Part shown: positions 22,301 to 25,560 of the stretch, in pieces
Layout of the letters: each line of letters starts with the position of its first letter
How positions within the stretch are numbered: the stretch's first letter is position 1
NCBI GenBank assembly: GCA_964489555.1
Contig: CAZAZF010000023.1
Location: 1 to 25,560, forward strand
Length of the DNA: 25,560 nucleotides
Source: JAAZGD01 sp964489555
GTDB lineage: Bacteria > Bacillota > Clostridia > Peptostreptococcales > Anaerovoracaceae
Direction: 5' to 3'
Program-made: the position numbers and the translations under genes
The notes under the pieces: model-generated
What the model was told of the DNA's origin: nothing
The model's database searches: none
The model's input: the letters and a program-made list of their open reading frames with translations, nothing else

Positions 22301-24314
22301 TATATACATCCATGGAGGCGTAGCCGGTGAGAGAGTTTTTGGAGTATTCCGTAGGTATCGCCAGAAGAGATAAGGTGGCGTTTCCGTTCTCGTCGGTGGT
22401 GATGGTTCCTTCCTTGGCGTAACTTACCAGGTTGTAGGTGGTATAGTAAAGATCTTGTTTGGGCAAGGGCGTTTCGTCAAAGTAGGATGTGTTGATTTGG
22501 AATGTTGCGGGTTCATTTAACATGACATACTTTTCCTTTGATTTGACGGATAGCCGGTATGCGGGTTTGTCATACTCCCGTACTTCGAAGCCGTAATAAG
22601 CCAAGTGTTCGCCCGCCGGAGTGGAGATGTTTAGAGAAGACCAACTTCCGGAGGCCATGATGGGCAATTGGTAGCTGCCGGAGAACCAGCCATTTGTGAC
22701 GGGTACTGAGAAGCTCTCTCCCAATAGATCGCTGGATACCACAACTCGTTCCAGAGGTTGGGCCCCCGCCTTTCGAGGGGCGGCGATGCCAAAGAAATGC
22801 ACCGTGTCCCCATTGTGGTAGATGGTGCGATCGGTATTAAAGGCCAACCAGTAATCATACTGCTTGGAGGACATTTCTCTTGTGAAATAATACATGGGGC
22901 GGATTAACACCATCGCCTCTTGATTTCCTTTTGTTACGTGGAAGATTTCCTTGGTTTGCCCTATATATTGGACCTGGGCTACTCCGTCGCCATCGGTTTT
23001 TGTGTTGTTGTTTTTACTAAGCACTGATTTGATGGTGGCCTGGGGTACGGCTTTTCCCGTGGTTACATCATGAATCCATAGCAAAGCCTCCTCATCGGAA
23101 TAATTTTGAAAAATGGACAGCTCTGTGATTTGAATCAAAATTTGCCTTTGACAGTCGGCACTTTGAAAATCCACCAAATAGAAACCGGCAACCAGAGAAT
23201 CAGGCAGATACAGAGTTTTATACCAAGGTTGTTGGGGCTCAATATAGGGGGTGATTGTGGTTTCGGTAACGGGAGTCAGGGATGAGGTGTCCAGAATGGT
23301 TTCGGAAGCGGCGATGCCCCACAAGGCTTCCCCTGTTTTTTTGTCCAAAGCGGAGGCGTAATCCTGGGCGTTGGCATAGCCATACACCTTCACCTTCAGG
23401 TCAAACACAGCATCGCTGTTTCGGCCGTAATCGTAATAGGAGAAGAAAGGGGTTTTCCCCGGAGCATAGGCGGTATTATCCAAGCCTTCGATGGCAAAAA
23501 ATTCCACTGCACTGGCAGCTTTTTCTCCTTCTTTACTGATGGTTTCAAATTCCAAGGTCTGATCTTCGCCCAGGGTGGAATCGTTTTCTCCCGTCAGGGC
23601 TCCCGGCAATCCGATTTGGTAAATGGTACCATATGCCATTTCTTCGGAAGGTATGTAGGTAAATATAAGATTGTCTTGGCTTTCCCATGTGCCCGCCAAA
23701 GAGGGTTCAATAGTGACGAATTTTTGTATTTGATCCAACGGGCAGGGAGTGGAAAAGGTCAACTCTATGCCACTGAGGATGGGCACATTGGTGGCCTGGT
23801 TGTAGGGATAGGAAGCGGCTAGCTCAAACCCCTCGGTGGTCTCAAAGGCCCAGGAATCGGCAGCATTATTGGCGCCTTTCTGACTGAATTTAAGTACATA
23901 CACCGTGTTGGCAGCCAGGGGAACTTTAGGAATGATTTCGTAGGTTTTTTTTGAAGTTTTGTTGATGTCATATTCAAAAGCGGGTGTTGCCGTCAAGCTT
24001 TCTGCCAAAAGGGCTTCGTCCAAAGGTTCGCTGGCTTTCACCAGAAATCCCTGGCTGCGATCGATGCCGTCGATGGTGGCTGCTCTGGCCTCGATGGTAA
24101 TCAAGCCTTGAAACTCACCGGCAGGGAGCAGGGACACGAGAGCAATGATTAAACAGGCGGCAACGGCAATCATCACCGGTTTTCTTTTCCAAACAGGTGT
24201 GGCATTTTTTTTCTTTTGTGAAGCCTCTAAAACGGCCTGTTGAAAAGTGTCAGGAGCTTTCAATTTGTTGCTGGCTTCTCCTTCCATTTTTAAGTATTGA
24301 TTCAATTTATCCAT
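19335..24314 (-). CDS. Membrane-anchored alpha-2-macroglobulin with anti-sigma-like N-terminus
   Basis: A 1659-residue protein. Residues 1-46 are a basic, hydrophilic cytoplasmic segment and 47-64 one membrane helix; everything after is extracellular. About 70-265 holds two Big_5-like Ig domains (ATNVPILSGIELTFSTP). Macroglobulin MG domains follow (TDRTIYHNGDTVHFFGIAAPR; YFDETPLP), then a Gly-rich loop near 1010-1030 before RKDFRDTALF and LPDNITSWRIFWQAYRYDA, an alpha-helical TED-like domain and a C-terminal MG10-like domain (DYLPAGLDF, MPGSFHSEGAYLQNAD). The thioester CxEQ is RVEQ (1241-1244), so covalent trapping is not possible, as in YfaS-type macroglobulins. The start overlaps the sigma stop (TGATG), as in sigma/anti-sigma pairs; AGGAGGAGAATTC precedes it. 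Bacterial macroglobulins are thought to guard against foreign proteases. The anti-sigma role is inferred from position and topology. Confidence 0.85.
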   Translation of the reverse strand: MDKLNQYLKMEGEASNKLKAPDTFQQAVLEASQKKKNATPVWKRKPVMIAVAACLIIALVSLLPAGEFQGLITIEARAATIDGIDRSQGFLVKASEPLDEALLAESLTATPAFEYDINKTSKKTYEIIPKVPLAANTVYVLKFSQKGANNAADSWAFETTEGFELAASYPYNQATNVPILSGIELTFSTPCPLDQIQKFVTIEPSLAGTWESQDNLIFTYIPSEEMAYGTIYQIGLPGALTGENDSTLGEDQTLEFETISKEGEKAASAVEFFAIEGLDNTAYAPGKTPFFSYYDYGRNSDAVFDLKVKVYGYANAQDYASALDKKTGEALWGIAASETILDTSSLTPVTETTITPYIEPQQPWYKTLYLPDSLVAGFYLVDFQSADCQRQILIQITELSIFQNYSDEEALLWIHDVTTGKAVPQATIKSVLSKNNNTKTDGDGVAQVQYIGQTKEIFHVTKGNQEAMVLIRPMYYFTREMSSKQYDYWLAFNTDRTIYHNGDTVHFFGIAAPRKAGAQPLERVVVSSDLLGESFSVPVTNGWFSGSYQLPIMASGSWSSLNISTPAGEHLAYYGFEVREYDKPAYRLSVKSKEKYVMLNEPATFQINTSYFDETPLPKQDLYYTTYNLVSYAKEGTITTDENGNATLSLLAIPTEYSKNSLTGYASMDVYTTWPELGRVDSFHDIVVFNTDLEINGATRRTTEGAEVTFRPYGIDLSQITEDEPDNYKAPFIGSTELKLVYYKQWWEEVQDGTRYDPYLKQNVPYYRYEYHKDYEGEQTVTLNQKEQVVRVPLAQDNSYIIEVTGKDNKGRSFLREYYTSALENSTPDYGEEYRYFFLKSNQERYQFGDTVALELMERERPVVLTKESSVLYYKAQDKLLDYQVKKTSTYEFTFGRELSPTLIVGAVYYDGQKYHPVGDSYVSFDDKQRTLTAKITPEEGARFAPGSEITLHVLLTDLKGNPVSGLVNLNIIDEALLAVSEQFIDLPQTVFFGNNKLAYFSKENNMKDSASDMMGGGAEGGEGDGGRKDFRDTALFTSLETDKSGKGSVTFTLPDNITSWRIFWQAYRYDALPDIWVGSGTENVIATQPFFIDYRLATVLVKGDQPTLGIRAAGEDLKSNDTVTYQVTLKGKETRQEYTKTVTGNLSRWTDIPLDAVQENSTLTIRGTVAGNEKLVDSLSVDIKAVPGLAHHGVSKTQDLTSAYQVPTENLSPTLLLFSNPRAAKGLSGLFELAVTDTLRVEQRISSFLAQSLLKEHFHVDYFLPDEKTAKAAILEYQDFQTGGIRPLPAAQVDLEVSALSAMAGSKFFDSALLASYFESYLTGGTDKEQALALWGLASLRQPYLKQAEALYEKGDLDGEGQLYLALALHSFGEGSKTQKLAQDLVKQYSENLGGSRRATVGQSEEETIKATARMALLATAYQLPQAEDLATYLEKNPGTKDHYLLERYLILEAMVRYGNTQGSFQYTLGGESVEVDLEKEYYHSLAISSEKVDSLTFDKINGKITVTACYLAPGLPESDSQASEALHLSRRYLQNGKTTTAFQQGSEITVILDYAVDANAPNGPYQICDYLPAGLDFVRIDWDASDKNIWMVEEVNGRQTFNTYKSKEKEHLTPSGKIVYIARIKMPGSFHSEGAYLQNADNQKVVKVLTPEKITIK

Positions 24315-24802
24315 CAGAATTCTCCTCCTAATCCTTCTTTTAAAAGGGATGTGGCTCGATTGATACGGGATTTTACCGTGCCCAAGGGAAGGCCGGTGGC
24401 ATCGGAAATGTCCCGATACTCCATATCCAGATAATATCGCATGACGATGATTTCTCGATATTTGGGGATGAGCCCGTAAACTGCTTTGCGGACCATCAAC
24501 TGCTCTGCCAATTGGTTTTCGTCAAAAGGATCGATTATGAGAGGAAATTCCGCCATGACGGTGGTCCGCTTTCGATCTCGAAGTCCTTTTCTGCAGGCGT
24601 TGATGAGAATTTTCTTGCTCCAAGGCAAGAACCGGTTCGGGTCACGTAGCTGGTGATGTTTTTCCAACACGGACAAGGTCATTTGTGAAATGGCGTCCAG
24701 AGAATCGGCCTCGTTTCCCATGAAGGAATAGGCAATTCGATAATAGAGATTTCTATTTTCCATAATCCATCCCGTGTATTTTTCATATCCTATAGGTTGC
24801 AT
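24314..24802 (-). CDS. ECF RNA polymerase sigma factor, SigV-like
   Basis: A 162-residue sigma factor with only regions 2 and 4. Region 2 (about 15-80) has YYRIAYSFMGNEADSLDAISQ and PWSKKILINACRKGLRDRK. Region 4 (about 105-158) has LIPKYREIIVMRYYLDMEYRDISDATGLPLGTVKSRINRATSLLKEGL, with the DNA-binding helix at GLPLGTVKSRINRA. The region 2 sequence is closest by eye to SigV-type factors of Firmicutes, whose anti-sigma RsiV is a membrane receptor. AAGGAGG lies 7 nt before the ATG at 24802; an ATG at 24806 is out of frame. The stop overlaps the macroglobulin start, so that protein is the probable anti-sigma partner. An ECF-like promoter lies directly upstream, suggesting autoregulation. Confidence 0.9.
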   Translation of the reverse strand: MQPIGYEKYTGWIMENRNLYYRIAYSFMGNEADSLDAISQMTLSVLEKHHQLRDPNRFLPWSKKILINACRKGLRDRKRTTVMAEFPLIIDPFDENQLAEQLMVRKAVYGLIPKYREIIVMRYYLDMEYRDISDATGLPLGTVKSRINRATSLLKEGLGGEF

Positions 24803-24825
24803 GCATGTACCTCCTTGATACTACT

Positions 24826-24853
24826 AAGAGTCCCCAGATGAGGAAAAGGTTCC
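24826..24853 (-). promoter_or_regulatory. Candidate ECF-type promoter of the sigma operon
   Basis: On the - strand, GGAACC (24853-24848), the characteristic ECF -35 motif, is followed after 16 bp by ACTCTT (24831-24826). A start near 24819 would put the Shine-Dalgarno box (24816-24810) almost at the 5' end of a short leader. The -10 part is only a loose match to known ECF elements. If real, the sigma factor activates its own operon. Confidence 0.45.
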
Positions 24854-24947
24854 ATTAATTTTTGCGGAGAACGGTATTTTTTTACAATTCTTAGAAAATC
24901 ATACTCTTTCGGGGATAAAAATTCAAACATGCCGTGAGATTCCGTTG

Positions 24948-24973
24948 AAAAAGCCTCCATGAGAGGAGGCTTT
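24948..24973 (-). terminator. Rho-independent terminator of the DsrE-family gene
   Basis: On the - strand, AAAGCCTCC and GGAGGCTTT pair perfectly around a 6-nt loop (stem 24973-24950) and the T-run continues to 24948 (TTTTT). It follows the stop at 25004 by about 30 nt and separates this gene from the sigma operon. Confidence 0.85.
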
Positions 24974-25003
24974 CATCGGGGGAGTTATAAGTGGGTGAAT
25001 GAG

Positions 25004-25348
25004 TTAAATGGTAATTACGCGATAGGAAGGGTCTCTCAGATATTCGGTGAAAGGTTCTCCCATCAGCTTCACTTCGATACCCAAGTCTTCCAGTTTTTCA
25101 TCGATGCCGTACCCTTCGGCACATCGTTTGCAAGCTTCTACTTTCACTCCAGTGTCCATGATCTGGGTCAACATTAATCGGATTTCCGGGTCTTCCGCTA
25201 TCAGCATATTGGAAGGCCCCCAGGCAATTAGCTTGCATTCCTTCCACCAGTGGTTGGAGTTGGATTTCAGTGCATACATGAGGACCATGTTCATGGCTGC
25301 CTCCCGGTCTCCTGTAACCCAAAGGATTATTAGTTTTTCATAATTCAT
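25004..25348 (-). CDS. DsrE-family protein
   Basis: A small cytosolic protein of 114 residues with a DsrE/DsrF-like alpha-beta fold. It begins MNYEKLIILWVTGDREAAMNM, has LIAWGPSNMLIAEDPEI in the middle and a Cys pair in VEACKRCAEGYG (near 70-80), then IEVKLMGEPFTEYL. DsrE-family members act as sulfur carriers or binding proteins, and the cysteines are in the usual region, but the role of this clostridial subgroup is not known. The frame opens six codons earlier, but TAGGAGG is 7-8 nt before the ATG at 25348, which I take as start. It is monocistronic, with its own terminator and a likely -10 box upstream. Confidence 0.85.
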   Translation of the reverse strand: MNYEKLIILWVTGDREAAMNMVLMYALKSNSNHWWKECKLIAWGPSNMLIAEDPEIRLMLTQIMDTGVKVEACKRCAEGYGIDEKLEDLGIEVKLMGEPFTEYLRDPSYRVITI

Positions 25349-25410
25349 TGTTCCGCCTCCTATCATTTCCTGGATGGGGTGATTTCAACGGGTTAGTTTG
25401 CTTTAGTATG

Positions 25411-25416
25411 ATTATA
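25411..25416 (-). promoter_or_regulatory. Candidate -10 box for the DsrE-family gene
   Basis: A perfect TATAAT reads on the - strand (25416-25411), about 65 nt before the start codon. The -35 position 17 bp upstream (TGGAAA) is weak. A perfect TTGACA further upstream on the same strand (near 25466-25461) has no matching -10 box. The last 140 bp to the window edge hold no recognisable gene. Confidence 0.45.
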
Positions 25417-25560
25417 GCCTATTCGGGGGAATTTTTCCAGAAAACAGCAGAGATTGTAAGTGTCAAGTAATCGTTGGCAAGTTTTTTGTGATTTGTGTTT
25501 TTAATCCCGTCTTTCGAAGTTAACACCATAAATCATTAGGAGCAAATTGAATACGAAAAC

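Noticed and set aside
25538..25560. A + strand gene start at the right edge (AGGAG then TTG at 25547)
   Set aside because: The spacing is short, no promoter precedes it and only four codons are visible.

Overview
The window looks like a chromosomal segment of a low-to-mid GC anaerobic Firmicute, probably a clostridium. The reasons are an L13-S9 operon with a long leader of the Firmicutes type, strong AGGAGG ribosome binding sites, consensus sigma-A promoters (TTGACA/TATAAT), a SigV-like ECF sigma factor, DsrE and Mrp proteins of clostridial type, and a feoAB operon. The species assignment is inference. I see no mobile element, CRISPR array, tRNA or rRNA.

Layout. (1) 58-2233, + strand: the end of a histidine operon, hisA-hisF-hisIE. 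(2) 2243-3321: promoter, structured leader, rplM, rpsI and terminator. (3) 3368-6108: a membrane protein with a degenerate GGDEF domain and an EAL domain, overlapping a Crp/Fnr-type regulator. (4) 6099-8873: a convergent phosphohexomutase, then divergently a glyoxalase I-like gene, an 85% purine spacer and an HD-domain gene. (5) 8836-13059, - strand: an ABC export operon (ATPase, FtsX-type permease, membrane-fusion adaptor). (6) 13180-15694, + strand: feoA-feoB from a promoter divergent to the ABC operon, with a palindrome at its start site. (7) 15695-18323: a YjgR/DUF853 ATPase, then an Mrp/NBP35-type ATPase whose promoter is framed by a perfect 10-bp inverted repeat. (8) 18346-24853, - strand: a tightly coupled trio of ECF sigma factor, a 1659-residue membrane-anchored alpha-2-macroglobulin and a MEMO-family lipoprotein. 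(9) 25004-25416, - strand: a DsrE-family gene.

The most unusual region is the sigma/macroglobulin/MEMO operon. The sigma stop and macroglobulin start overlap (TGATG). The macroglobulin begins with a short cytoplasmic segment and one membrane helix, the topology and gene position of an anti-sigma factor such as RsiV, the lysozyme receptor that controls SigV. I infer a surface sensor in which a macroglobulin, a protein class that is cut by proteases, replaces the usual sensor domain. It lacks the thioester cysteine.

Several other proteins have lost residues that define their family while the rest stays intact. FeoB has Leu for the P-loop Lys and changes in its G2 and G3 motifs. The Mrp protein lacks the C-terminal CxxC. 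The GGDEF motif is SGDIF and the EAL domain has Lys where a metal-binding Asn is expected. All functional statements come from reading motifs by eye, without database searches.
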